Assembly (NCBI GenBank): GCA_001777995.1
Contig: MFFV01000027.1
Location: 1-15,363, forward strand
Length of the DNA: 15,363 nt
Reading direction: 5' to 3'
Source of the DNA: Candidatus Falkowbacteria bacterium RIFCSPLOWO2_02_FULL_45_15
Lineage (GTDB): Bacteria; Patescibacteriota; Patescibacteriia; Patescibacteriales; XYC2-FULL-47-12
Below, in pieces: positions 6,339 to 13,782 of this stretch (within the stretch, counting starts at the first letter, position 1; each line of letters begins with the position of its first letter). The translations under genes and the position numbers were made by a program. Below the pieces are notes generated by a model. The model searched no databases. It saw only the letters and a list, made by a program, of their open reading frames with translations, and had not been told where the DNA came from.

Positions 6339-7829
6339 TTAATGTCTCTCCTTCGCCCTCAACTCTAACAAAATCGCGGCTAAAGTACTGCTTGGCCCTC
6401 CCGGAAAAAAACGGCCCAAAAACCAAACAAAACCAGCGTAAATAAAACTCAGTAAAATAACCCAGGCGGAAATTAAATAGTTGTCATTAAAACTATGAAT
6501 AAACGGACGCAAACCTACTGCCAACAGCACTACGGGCGCGAGCGAAAAACTAATGTGCAATATGCTTGGCATAATGTTGCCCCAGTTAAGCTTCAGCACA
6601 CCTCTTGCCTGCCAAACTGAATACAATAATACTATTAATGCTATCAAACTAAAAGCCCAGGCAGCCCCGTCAGTGCCCCAAAATTTTATCCCCCAATAAA
6701 ATAGAGGGATGGAAAATATTAATCTAATTATGTTAATTTTAAAATTAATTTCCGGCCGGCCCATACTATTAAATATTGGGTAAACCGGGCTAGCTAAAGC
6801 TTTAAAAATATTAGCCACCGCCAGAATCTTTAAAGGCACCACGAGCCCCAGCCAGTTAGGCCCTAACAGAACTGAAATGATGGCTCCGCCCTCTACGAGC
6901 AGTAAAAAACAAAACGGCAGGGTTACAATTAAAACCAAATCTAAACTTTTAATAAATCCGTCCTGGATTTTTTTTAATTCAGTTTGAATGTTGACATAAG
7001 CATAAAAGCTTACTTTGCGGATAATAGACAGCAGCGAGGAGGTGGTCATAAAAGAAAGGTCGCGCGCTTTTGAATAAAACCCTAACCGCTCCACCCCTAA
7101 TAATTTGCCGACAAAAATCTGGTCCAGCAGTCCAATAAAATAATCCAGGATATTTTGGCCCATTATCCATTTGCTGTAATTAACTAACGGCAGCAAAGGT
7201 TTAAAATTAAAGGAAAAACGGGGCGGGCTGGGATACAATATGTAAGAAATTAAAGAAGATATTAATAAGCGGCTGATATGCCCCAAGAATAATGCCCAAA
7301 ATGATGCGCTGATGAAAAGAGCCCAAGCGATAGCTATAATTGTGTAGGCAATCTGTCCCGATAAGTCGCGCCAAAAAATTTTTTTAAAATTCAGCTCGGT
7401 AAAAAAATATATCAGGCGCGTATTGCCTAATTTAGGCAGTATCACTAACAGACTGCTTAAGCGGATAACATCAATTGCTTCGGGCATATCAAAAAAATCG
7501 CTTAAAGGGCCGGCGGCCCAAAAAATAATTAAACCCAGTAGGAACGACCTAAAAACATTCGCCGTCCAGATGGCGTCTAAATATGGTTCCATATCAGTCC
7601 GTTTTTGGACCAAAGCCGTTTCTAATCCTGGGCTCGTAAATTTGTCAATCGTAGCCGTTATAATCAAGGCGATGGCTATGACGCCGTAATCCGCCGGCGT
7701 CAATAAACGCGCTAAAGTAAAAAAAGTACCAACGCTTAAAATTTTTTGCGTCACCATACTTAAAGTCATCCATTTGCCGCTGTGGATTGATTTAGATAAA
7801 GTTCCGGCTGACTGGTCTACTTTTATCAT
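6339..7829 (-). CDS. Wzx-type lipid-linked glycan flippase (MOP/MATE superfamily)
   Basis: This 496-residue membrane protein is predicted to flip a polyprenyl-diphosphate-linked oligosaccharide across the cytoplasmic membrane. It consists largely of hydrophobic helices; I can pick out about twelve, including segments near residues 27-42, 45-61, 92-106, 120-133, 158-185, 188-200, 295-320, 330-346, 366-382, 388-405, 421-442 and 451-473. The N-terminal part, with ARLLTPADYG (40-49), ALVQKRT (72-78) and an Asn in TANVFR (89-94), resembles the WzxC/RfbX-type polysaccharide exporters. Its length is normal. It follows the formyltransferase-like gene by 10 bases and precedes the sulfotransferase gene. 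No Wzy polymerase is present in the window. The exact cargo cannot be read from sequence, but the neighbourhood suggests a pseudaminic-acid-type glycan. Confidence 0.88.
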   Translation of the reverse strand: MIKVDQSAGTLSKSIHSGKWMTLSMVTQKILSVGTFFTLARLLTPADYGVIAIALIITATIDKFTSPGLETALVQKRTDMEPYLDAIWTANVFRSFLLGLIIFWAAGPLSDFFDMPEAIDVIRLSSLLVILPKLGNTRLIYFFTELNFKKIFWRDLSGQIAYTIIAIAWALFISASFWALFLGHISRLLISSLISYILYPSPPRFSFNFKPLLPLVNYSKWIMGQNILDYFIGLLDQIFVGKLLGVERLGFYSKARDLSFMTTSSLLSIIRKVSFYAYVNIQTELKKIQDGFIKSLDLVLIVTLPFCFLLLVEGGAIISVLLGPNWLGLVVPLKILAVANIFKALASPVYPIFNSMGRPEINFKINIIRLIFSIPLFYWGIKFWGTDGAAWAFSLIALIVLLYSVWQARGVLKLNWGNIMPSILHISFSLAPVVLLAVGLRPFIHSFNDNYLISAWVILLSFIYAGFVWFLGRFFPGGPSSTLAAILLELRAKERH

Positions 7830-7839
7830 CTTTAAAATA

Positions 7840-8478
7840 TTACTCTTTATAAATTTTAATTATATATCTATTATTTTTGTATTTGAAAAAAGCTGGGTAT
7901 TTTTCATTATCAACCACACGCAATAAATTAAACTGCTGTTTTATGGCTTTATTAATGTCCAGCTCGCTATCTTCAGGATGACGCCAAGGGTAAACGCTTG
8001 AATGCCCCGTTTGCTTAATCGGCTTTAAATTTTTTATATTTTTTAAAAATTTAATTATCATTTTGTCCACACAGGCACCCAACTTATCCTGCCATTCAAT
8101 GATTAATTCAGTACCGTCAAGTTTAAAACTATCTTTTAAATAATAATCGCCGGCATCAATTTTATCAGCCATTTCAAATAAAGTTACTGGAATTTTGACT
8201 TTACCATCTAAAATCTGCCAGGTGGCCGGCGACATGCCTTTGCCCTTCGGCAGATCGCTCGCGTGCGCAACAATGTTATATTTGCTCTTTTGCCTGTTTT
8301 GTTTAGTAACGTAACCTTCATGGCCGAGATAAAAAGTTACATCAGAATTTGGCGGAACCTGTTTTTGGTTTTGATAAAGTTTACAGCCGTGCCCCAGACT
8401 CTTTATCTTTTTCATAATCTCCGCCACCCGCCCGTAATACCAATTATTTTTATTATCCATTACGATATTAATTTTCAT
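7840..8478 (-). CDS. Formyltransferase-like protein, probable sugar N-formyltransferase
   Basis: The 212-residue protein has the N-terminal fold of methionyl-tRNA and sugar formyltransferases plus a short C-terminal domain. Seen directly are AHASDLPKGKGMSP (71-84), matching the classical NVHxSLLPxxRGxxP element, VTLFEMADKIDAGD (98-111) with the conserved D108, and YPWRHPEDSELD (163-174), matching the C-terminal YPRRTPEDS element. The catalytic Asn two residues before the His is V70 here; His72 and D108 are kept, and an Asn stands at 68. The first strand is short and no clear folate-loop motif is visible. It is too short for a true methionyl-tRNA formyltransferase (about 310 residues). Lying directly after the pseudaminic acid synthase gene (4-base gap), it may N-formylate an amino sugar. 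The donor is usually 10-formyl-tetrahydrofolate. The fold call is good; activity is uncertain. Confidence 0.75.
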   Translation of the reverse strand: MKINIVMDNKNNWYYGRVAEIMKKIKSLGHGCKLYQNQKQVPPNSDVTFYLGHEGYVTKQNRQKSKYNIVAHASDLPKGKGMSPATWQILDGKVKIPVTLFEMADKIDAGDYYLKDSFKLDGTELIIEWQDKLGACVDKMIIKFLKNIKNLKPIKQTGHSSVYPWRHPEDSELDINKAIKQQFNLLRVVDNEKYPAFFKYKNNRYIIKIYKE

Positions 8479-8482
8479 AGTT

Positions 8483-9547
8483 TTATCTTTTAATTAGTTT
8501 CCAATTCAGTGGCGTGCCACTAGAAATATCGCTCGCCGCGATTTTGCCGATAATTTGCTCGTAATATTTTGGCGCCAAACCATACCCCGGGCGGATGGAG
8601 CGTACATTTTGAACGGTGAAATTTTCGCCGCGCTTGATGCCTTGGACGACAAATAGCGAGCGCCGAAATACGATATTGGCCGCTTCTTTCTTGCCCACTT
8701 GGTAAGTCGGCTTTCCTAACGCCTTGGCCGCGTCTCTCACTGATAGCACCATCTGTTTAAATTCAGCCGGTTCCAGGGAAAAATCCGCGTCCGGACCTCC
8801 TTCAGCCCGCTTTAAAGTAAAATGTTTTTCAATAATTCCAGCACCAAGGGCAACGGCGGCAATCGGCATGGTGATGCCTAAGGTATGGTCGGAAAGTCCA
8901 GCCACCACCTTAAATTTTTTGGCGATATCAGGAATGGTCGCTAAATTCATTTGTTCCGGCGCGGCCGGATAAGAACTTACGCAATGCAAAACCGCGACCG
9001 CTGGCGCGCCGTTCGCCTTTAACGTCTTAATTGCCAATTTAATATCGTCAAGCGACGCTAAGCCGCGCGATATTATGACCGGCTTTTTGGTCCGACCAAT
9101 TCTCTTAAGCAAGGCGATGTCGCCAATTTCAAAAGAGGCGACTTTATATAAAGCTACGTTCATTTTCTCCAAAAAATCAACTGCGGTTGAATCAAAGGGT
9201 GTGGAAAAAACCACCATGCCTTTTTGCTCGGCGTATTTTTTGAGCTTTGGCTGCCAATCCCATGGCGTATACGCCTTTTTATATAAACTGTACAAGGATT
9301 GCCCTTTCCAGGCGTCATTAACTTTAACTTGAAACCATTTTTTATTGGAATTGATAGTTAAAGTGTCGGCCGTATAAGTTTGCAACTTAACGGCGTCTGC
9401 GCCGGCACTAGCGGCGGCGTCAATAATTTTTCTGGCGCGCGCAAACGACTGATTATGGTTGCCGGACATTTCGGCAACGATAAATACTGGCTGACCAGGA
9501 CCTATTTTTCTTTTTCCTTTGGGAGTTTTGATTTCAATGTACTGCAT
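8483..9547 (-). CDS. pseI: Pseudaminic acid synthase (NeuB family)
   Basis: The enzyme condenses a 6-deoxy-2,4-diacetamido hexose with phosphoenolpyruvate to give pseudaminic acid, a nine-carbon acid of flagella and surface glycans. The 354-residue length is standard. The TIM barrel carries AEMSGNHNQ (25-33), KLQTYTADTLT (54-64), TPFDSTAVDFL (116-126), a KVASFE motif, GLSDHT (217-222) and EKHFTL (240-245); a C-terminal SAF domain (about 292-354) has FRRSLF and IRPGYGL. The AEMSGNHN and QTYTADT wording, the TPWDW element and the RAEGGPD segment point to PseI rather than sialic or legionaminic acid synthase. One departure is ISRG where relatives have ISTG. It follows the YdcF-like gene by 3 bases. 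No SD is visible before the ATG. The family is certain; the exact product is likely but unproven. Confidence 0.9.
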   Translation of the reverse strand: MQYIEIKTPKGKRKIGPGQPVFIVAEMSGNHNQSFARARKIIDAAASAGADAVKLQTYTADTLTINSNKKWFQVKVNDAWKGQSLYSLYKKAYTPWDWQPKLKKYAEQKGMVVFSTPFDSTAVDFLEKMNVALYKVASFEIGDIALLKRIGRTKKPVIISRGLASLDDIKLAIKTLKANGAPAVAVLHCVSSYPAAPEQMNLATIPDIAKKFKVVAGLSDHTLGITMPIAAVALGAGIIEKHFTLKRAEGGPDADFSLEPAEFKQMVLSVRDAAKALGKPTYQVGKKEAANIVFRRSLFVVQGIKRGENFTVQNVRSIRPGYGLAPKYYEQIIGKIAASDISSGTPLNWKLIKR

Positions 9548-9550
9548 AAA

Positions 9551-10162
9551 TTATTTTAATTTATAAGTGCCGTCTTTAATTTGTTTTATGCCCTGCTCTT
9601 CCAAAGCTATTCTTTTTTTCATGGTTTCGCTTTGGTAGGCATTGTCAATGTAGGCTTGCCATTTATTCGCATCGTGTTCAATTAAGACTTCTTCGGCTGA
9701 AATTAATTCTAGTGTTTCTTTTTTAAATATACCGTCTAATTCTTTATCAACTTCAATCATCGCCTGGACGCGCGGCAGGTGGCTGCGGTTGGATAAAATA
9801 TATACTTTATCTAAACTATCTTTTTTAACAATTTTTTTTAACTGCCGCAACTGCTGCCAAGTATTACCTGATGCTTCTTCTTTTAAGATTATTTTTCCCG
9901 GAACCCCGAGCTCCATAAGTTCCCTCTTGATCACTTCCGCTATGGTCGGCGCATCCGGCATATCGCCGTATTGCCCTTTGCCGCCAGAAGCAATTAACAT
10001 CAGATCGCGGCTCTTTTTATATAGAACATAAGCCGCATCCACTCTTAATCTATCGCCGCTAGCGCCAAAGTTATCTCTTTCGTCAAAATTAGTAGTTCGC
10101 CATTGACCATTCTTTTTTACCAAGCCGCCGCCTAAAATAAATATCGCCTGTTTATTTCCCAT
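9551..10162 (-). CDS. YdcF/DUF218-like protein, function unknown
   Basis: The 203-residue protein matches the YdcF/SanA/ElyC (DUF218) fold. It has an N-terminal AIFILGGG strand and glycine turn (6-13), SGDRLRVDAA (35-44), LIASGGKG (56-63), a central region with EEASGNTWQQL (95-105) and YILSNRSHLPRV (121-132), which corresponds to the conserved Ser/Thr...H.xRA segment. Unlike many relatives it has no membrane anchor and begins directly with the first strand. Family members have been linked to envelope polysaccharide metabolism, and some bind nucleotide cofactors, but no general reaction is established. It lies between the acetyltransferase and pseudaminic acid synthase genes, with gaps of 5 and 3 bases, so it probably acts on the same glycan or its precursors. 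I cannot assign a reaction. Confidence 0.8.
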   Translation of the reverse strand: MGNKQAIFILGGGLVKKNGQWRTTNFDERDNFGASGDRLRVDAAYVLYKKSRDLMLIASGGKGQYGDMPDAPTIAEVIKRELMELGVPGKIILKEEASGNTWQQLRQLKKIVKKDSLDKVYILSNRSHLPRVQAMIEVDKELDGIFKKETLELISAEEVLIEHDANKWQAYIDNAYQSETMKKRIALEEQGIKQIKDGTYKLK

Positions 10163-10167
10163 AAAAA

Positions 10168-10740
10168 TTATTTCTTACTAAAATGCTGTTGCCTTAATTT
10201 CTGCCACTCGGGCTTTAAAATCGACCAGCGCCAAACATCATAAAATTTATTTTTCTCCAAAAATGCCTGGCGCGCATACCCTTCAAAGGTCCAGCCCAGC
10301 TTTTTAATCAGGCGATTAAAAGCAGGGTTAGATGAGTTGGCTTCTAAACGATATAGATCTAATTGTTTAAAAGAAAAATCGGCTGCTAAAGCTATTGCCT
10401 CTTGAGCGTAGCCCTTGCCCCACTCATCACTATCCCCAATCATAATAGTCAGTTCTCCATACTTACTGGGTTTATCAAGAAAAATAATAAAAATATTGCC
10501 GATGTGTTTATTTTCTTTAGTAATAATTATTGCCAAATGCTTATCTTCGGACTTTGAAAAATTAATCAAAAAGCTTTTTAAATCTTTCATGGTCATGCGC
10601 CTGTCTCTTCTCCTGGTGTATCTTTGAATACATTGGTCATTCATCCAATGCAAATATTGGTTGCTGGCGTCAGCTGGTGACAATGCGCGCAATGACAGGC
10701 GAGGGCCGCTAATGATAAATTTATTTTTTACTTTAGTCAT
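10168..10740 (-). CDS. GNAT acetyltransferase, RimJ/RimL-like, probable amino-sugar N-acetyltransferase
   Basis: The 190-residue protein has the GNAT fold. GPRLSLRALSPADA (12-25) is the typical first strand, HWMND (31-35) is common in sugar-modifying relatives, IGNIFI is the core strand, EWGKGYAQEA (106-115) is the acetyl-CoA pyrophosphate loop with the R/QxxGxG/A pattern, and NPAFNRLIKKLGWTFEG (138-154) is the last motif. It would transfer an acetyl group from acetyl-CoA to an amine. In pseudaminic acid synthesis PseH does this on the 4-amino group of the UDP-linked sugar; this gene lies next to CMP-sugar synthetase and near PseI, so the same sort of role is plausible. A protein N-terminal acetyltransferase cannot be excluded by sequence, but the context argues against it. 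It sits 20 bases after the cytidylyltransferase gene. Confidence 0.82.
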   Translation of the reverse strand: MTKVKNKFIISGPRLSLRALSPADASNQYLHWMNDQCIQRYTRRRDRRMTMKDLKSFLINFSKSEDKHLAIIITKENKHIGNIFIIFLDKPSKYGELTIMIGDSDEWGKGYAQEAIALAADFSFKQLDLYRLEANSSNPAFNRLIKKLGWTFEGYARQAFLEKNKFYDVWRWSILKPEWQKLRQQHFSKK

Positions 10741-10760
10741 GGATTTCGCGTTTTATTATG

Positions 10761-11456
10761 CTATTTATTAACGGCTATTTTATTTGCTTTAGCCAAATCT
10801 TTAGGGTCGTCAATATCTATATTTTCCCCTTCGGCCATAGTTAAAAATTCAACGTTATTTTCGTCAACTAACTTATTCATATTCATTAAAACCTCGTAAC
10901 GGGAAAAATAAACAGCCCCGTCTTCCCTGAATAAGGGATTATAATACTGCCGATTGACTCTTTGTTCCGGATGTAATGGTTTATATTTACGATCATCTTC
11001 AAATAACTTCCAAAAACGTCCCCAATCTTTAACTACGCTGATAACACTATTGCACTTTTGCCGTTCAAACAGGTCTAGGGCTTCTTCTACTCTTTCTTTT
11101 TTTAAAAACGGCGTCGTCGGATACAACAACAAAACAACGTCTGCTTTATAATTTTCTGCTTCGGCTAAATATTTTAGGCAATGCCGTAAAACCGGCAAAG
11201 TAGGAGTTTCATCGTCCGCTAATTCAGCCGGCCGTTTAAACAGGGCTTCGGCGCCGTGCTGCCGCGCAATTTCCATAATTTCGTCATCGTCAGTGGTAAT
11301 AATTACCCGGTCAACCCTGTCTACCGACTTTGCCAAGTCAACCGGCCAGGCAACCAGCGGCTTGCCGCCCACAGGCAGGACGTTTTTGCGCGGGATTGAC
11401 TTTGAGCCGCCGCGCGCAATGATAATGGCCACGACTTTTTCACCGGTTTTTAACAT
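10761..11456 (-). CDS. CMP-nonulosonic acid synthetase (NeuA/PseF-type cytidylyltransferase)
   Basis: The enzyme activates a nonulosonic acid with CTP to the CMP-sugar used by glycosyltransferases, releasing pyrophosphate. The 231-residue length is normal for the bacterial single-domain form. IIIARGGSKSIPRKN (11-25) is the nucleotide-binding signature, YPTTPF (112-117) matches the QPTSP element, REDGAVYFS (177-185) corresponds to the NGAIY sugar-binding motif (Asn replaced by Asp179), and IDIDDPKDL (213-221) has the conserved metal-binding aspartates. It starts one base after the GT-B gene stop, in the arrangement TAG-T-ATG, which favours coupled translation. Together with the nearby PseI-like synthase it probably handles pseudaminic acid or a close relative. 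Sequence alone does not separate PseF, LegF and NeuA reliably. Confidence 0.88.
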   Translation of the reverse strand: MLKTGEKVVAIIIARGGSKSIPRKNVLPVGGKPLVAWPVDLAKSVDRVDRVIITTDDDEIMEIARQHGAEALFKRPAELADDETPTLPVLRHCLKYLAEAENYKADVVLLLYPTTPFLKKERVEEALDLFERQKCNSVISVVKDWGRFWKLFEDDRKYKPLHPEQRVNRQYYNPLFREDGAVYFSRYEVLMNMNKLVDENNVEFLTMAEGENIDIDDPKDLAKANKIAVNK

Positions 11457-11457
11457 A

Positions 11458-12501
11458 CTATTTTTTTACACTATCAATAAACTTCATAACGTTATCGGCG
11501 GCGCCGGGGATGATAATGTCTTTACTGCTCTGGCGGTTGATATGCCAGCTAGGCCCCGCTGATTCATTTAAATAATTTTCCAGACAAATTTTTAGCTCTT
11601 CTTTATTGGCAACTAACTTGCTTATGCCGAGTCGGTTGCTTATTAACGCGTCTCTGCCTTCTAAATTCGGCTGGTAGCTGATTACTTTTTTGCCGGCTAA
11701 AGCCGCTTGAAATAATACTACTGAGCTAATGCCGATAACCAATCCCGAGCGGGAAAGCGATTCAGCTACATCAGACACGCTGTCGTAAACAACAGCGCGT
11801 TTACTTTTAGACATAATCACGTCATACTTTCCCTTGACATCGCGCGGGTGCAGTCTGATAACCAAGTTCGCGCTGCTCTTTATTGAATTTAGCGTTTGCA
11901 TAACATCCTTTAAAACAACATATTCATCGTGCGAACTTTGTGCGTCAGTGTAGTTCTTACATTCCTTCAGGGGCTGTGATATAAATAAAATTCTATCTTT
12001 ATCTTCCCGGCTATTATCGATATTATCCAAAAAATGGTCAAAGCGCGGATTGCCGGTGATAATAATTTTTTTTTCCGGAAAATTTTCGGACACCATTTCT
12101 TTTTTTGTTAATTCATCCATGACACAGATATAGTCTGGCAAAAACTTAAAATCCTTGGTCTCGACGCTGAATCTCTGCCAGTAGTTGGACCAAAAATCTA
12201 AAATATATACGGAAATAATTTTATATTCTTGGCAATACTGAAGTAATTTTTTATCCACTGTAAATCCTAAACTGGTACCGGCTAAAAAAATGTCAAAATT
12301 ATTATCACTGACAATACTTTTTAATTTAACATCGTTTAACCTCTCCGCGTCTAAAAAATTAACGCCGCCTTTAGCAAAAACGCCCTTAGCTTTACCCTCT
12401 AAAATTATTGTCAACTCTTCACCTTTGTCAACTAACTTCTTAACAACCGGTAAAAGTGAGTCAGCCCCGCCGGGATTATTGGCGCTTACTAAAATTTTCA
12501 T
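11458..12501 (-). CDS. GT-B-fold protein of the glycan locus (glycosyltransferase, hydrolase or epimerase type)
   Basis: The 347-residue protein has the two-domain look of a GT-B fold. It starts with MKILVSANNPGGA (1-13, first strand and glycine turn), has ITGNPRFDHF (148-157) at the domain junction, IRLHPRD (215-221) and IGISSVVLFQAALAGKKVI (256-274), a nucleotide-sugar binding pattern also seen in CDP-glycerol glycerophosphotransferases and UDP-GlcNAc 2-epimerase-like proteins. No membrane segment is seen. It could transfer the nonulosonic acid or another sugar, or act as the nucleotide-removing hydrolase that the pathway needs before PseI; it does not show the opening motif of known PseG proteins. 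Its start overlaps the aminotransferase stop (ATGA) and has one of the two clear SD sites in the window. The fold is likely, the reaction unknown. Confidence 0.7.
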   Translation of the reverse strand: MKILVSANNPGGADSLLPVVKKLVDKGEELTIILEGKAKGVFAKGGVNFLDAERLNDVKLKSIVSDNNFDIFLAGTSLGFTVDKKLLQYCQEYKIISVYILDFWSNYWQRFSVETKDFKFLPDYICVMDELTKKEMVSENFPEKKIIITGNPRFDHFLDNIDNSREDKDRILFISQPLKECKNYTDAQSSHDEYVVLKDVMQTLNSIKSSANLVIRLHPRDVKGKYDVIMSKSKRAVVYDSVSDVAESLSRSGLVIGISSVVLFQAALAGKKVISYQPNLEGRDALISNRLGISKLVANKEELKICLENYLNESAGPSWHINRQSSKDIIIPGAADNVMKFIDSVKK

Positions 12502-13781
12502 TTTAACTCCTTTTTGTTATTGATAATTTTATTTATTGCTTTAATAAATAAATCTACTTCTTTTTTAGTGTATGGGTACTGGCAAATCGTTGTAAAAGTC
12601 AACTCTTTTTCGTACATTCTTTCCGCTACTGGGCAAATGCCCTTTTGATAGCTTGAGCTGCCTTTATAGTGCTTGCCGGCAAAAGGAAAATGAGTGTCAT
12701 TAAAAACTTTTTTCTGCTGATAAATAGGCAGTAGATAAATGGGTTCTACATATCCTTTGGACATAGGGAATCCTTCAGCCAGCATCGCCTCTACTAACTT
12801 ATCGCGGCTAACGGCTAAAACCCGTTCTTTGATTTTAATAGGATAAACATAAAAAACATGCTCGTCTTTTATATTAACAGTCGAGCATTCGATTCCGGCA
12901 ATTTTTTTCAATTTGGAAGTTAAATAGTTTGCTAGTTTAATTCTTTGGCTGTTTAACTTATTAAGCTTAATTAACTGTTCATACGCAATGGCCGCTTGTA
13001 TTTCAGTCAAGCGATAATTGTTTCCTAAAATAGTCTTGTCTTTTAAGTTTTTTATTTGGCCCACGACAGCTTCGCCGTGATTGCGAGCCAGCTGCGCTCG
13101 TAAAGCATAACTTTCATTATTAGTTACTAAAACGCCGCCTTCGCCGGCTTGAATAACTTTGTGTGCATTAAAGCTAAAAACTCCGATATCACCGATGGTG
13201 CCGGTAAATTTTCCTCTGTATTTAGCGCCTGGAGACTGGGCATTATCTTCAATAATTTTTAAATTATATTCTCTGGCTATTTTTTTTATTTTTCTAAAAT
13301 CAGCCGGCCCGCCGAAAAGATTCACTACCATAATGGCTTTCGTTCGTCTGGTTATTTTCCGGCGGATCAATTCAGGATCTAAACAAAAGGTATTTTCACT
13401 AATGTCGACAAAAACAGGGATTGCGCCGTTCATCAAAATACAGCTGGCAGTAGCCGGCATAGTATAGGGAGGAACGATAACTTCATCGCCCGGGCCGATT
13501 TTACAAGCGATAATAGCGCCGTGCAGGGCGGTCGTAGCGGAATTAAAAGAAACAGCGTATTTAACTTTAAATTTTTTACAAAAAAAATTTTCCAAGCGTT
13601 TTACTTCAACTCCGCCTAAAAAATGCTCGTTATAACCAGCGACAAAGCCGGACAGTCGTCCCGACTTTAGCACTCGCAACACCGCCTTCTGCTCCCTGTT
13701 ATCCATCGGCGATGGCGGAAAAAAATCTAATGGCTTTTTTAAAACTGGCTTGCCGCCGTTAATGGCTAATATTCTTGACAT
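12498..13781 (-). CDS. DegT/DnrJ/EryC1 sugar aminotransferase
   Basis: A PLP-dependent enzyme of the family that aminates keto-sugars, normally with glutamate as donor. The 427-residue protein opens with AINGGKPV (6-13), a start typical of the longer StsC/perosamine-like branch. It has FNSATTALH (79-87) for PLP phosphate binding, GDEVIVPPYT (98-107), IEDNAQ (177-182) with the Asp that contacts the PLP ring, and the Schiff-base lysine K208 in FNAHKVIQAGEGG (204-216). All catalytic positions look intact. The oxidoreductase gene ends one base upstream (TAG-T-ATG), a pairing often seen when an alcohol is first oxidised to a ketone and then aminated, as in 3-amino sugar pathways. It does not look like a typical PseC, so it may serve a second sugar or a modified branch. 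The reaction is inferred, the family certain. Confidence 0.9.
   Translation of the reverse strand: MSRILAINGGKPVLKKPLDFFPPSPMDNREQKAVLRVLKSGRLSGFVAGYNEHFLGGVEVKRLENFFCKKFKVKYAVSFNSATTALHGAIIACKIGPGDEVIVPPYTMPATASCILMNGAIPVFVDISENTFCLDPELIRRKITRRTKAIMVVNLFGGPADFRKIKKIAREYNLKIIEDNAQSPGAKYRGKFTGTIGDIGVFSFNAHKVIQAGEGGVLVTNNESYALRAQLARNHGEAVVGQIKNLKDKTILGNNYRLTEIQAAIAYEQLIKLNKLNSQRIKLANYLTSKLKKIAGIECSTVNIKDEHVFYVYPIKIKERVLAVSRDKLVEAMLAEGFPMSKGYVEPIYLLPIYQQKKVFNDTHFPFAGKHYKGSSSYQKGICPVAERMYEKELTFTTICQYPYTKKEVDLFIKAINKIINNKKELK
12507..12512 (-). promoter_or_regulatory. Shine-Dalgarno site of the GT-B gene
   Basis: On the minus strand AAGGAG lies 5 bases before the ATG at 12501, inside the last codons of the aminotransferase gene. 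It confirms the start that gives the 4-base ATGA overlap and is exceptional among the SD-poor genes of this run. Confidence 0.75.
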
Positions 13782-13782
13782 A

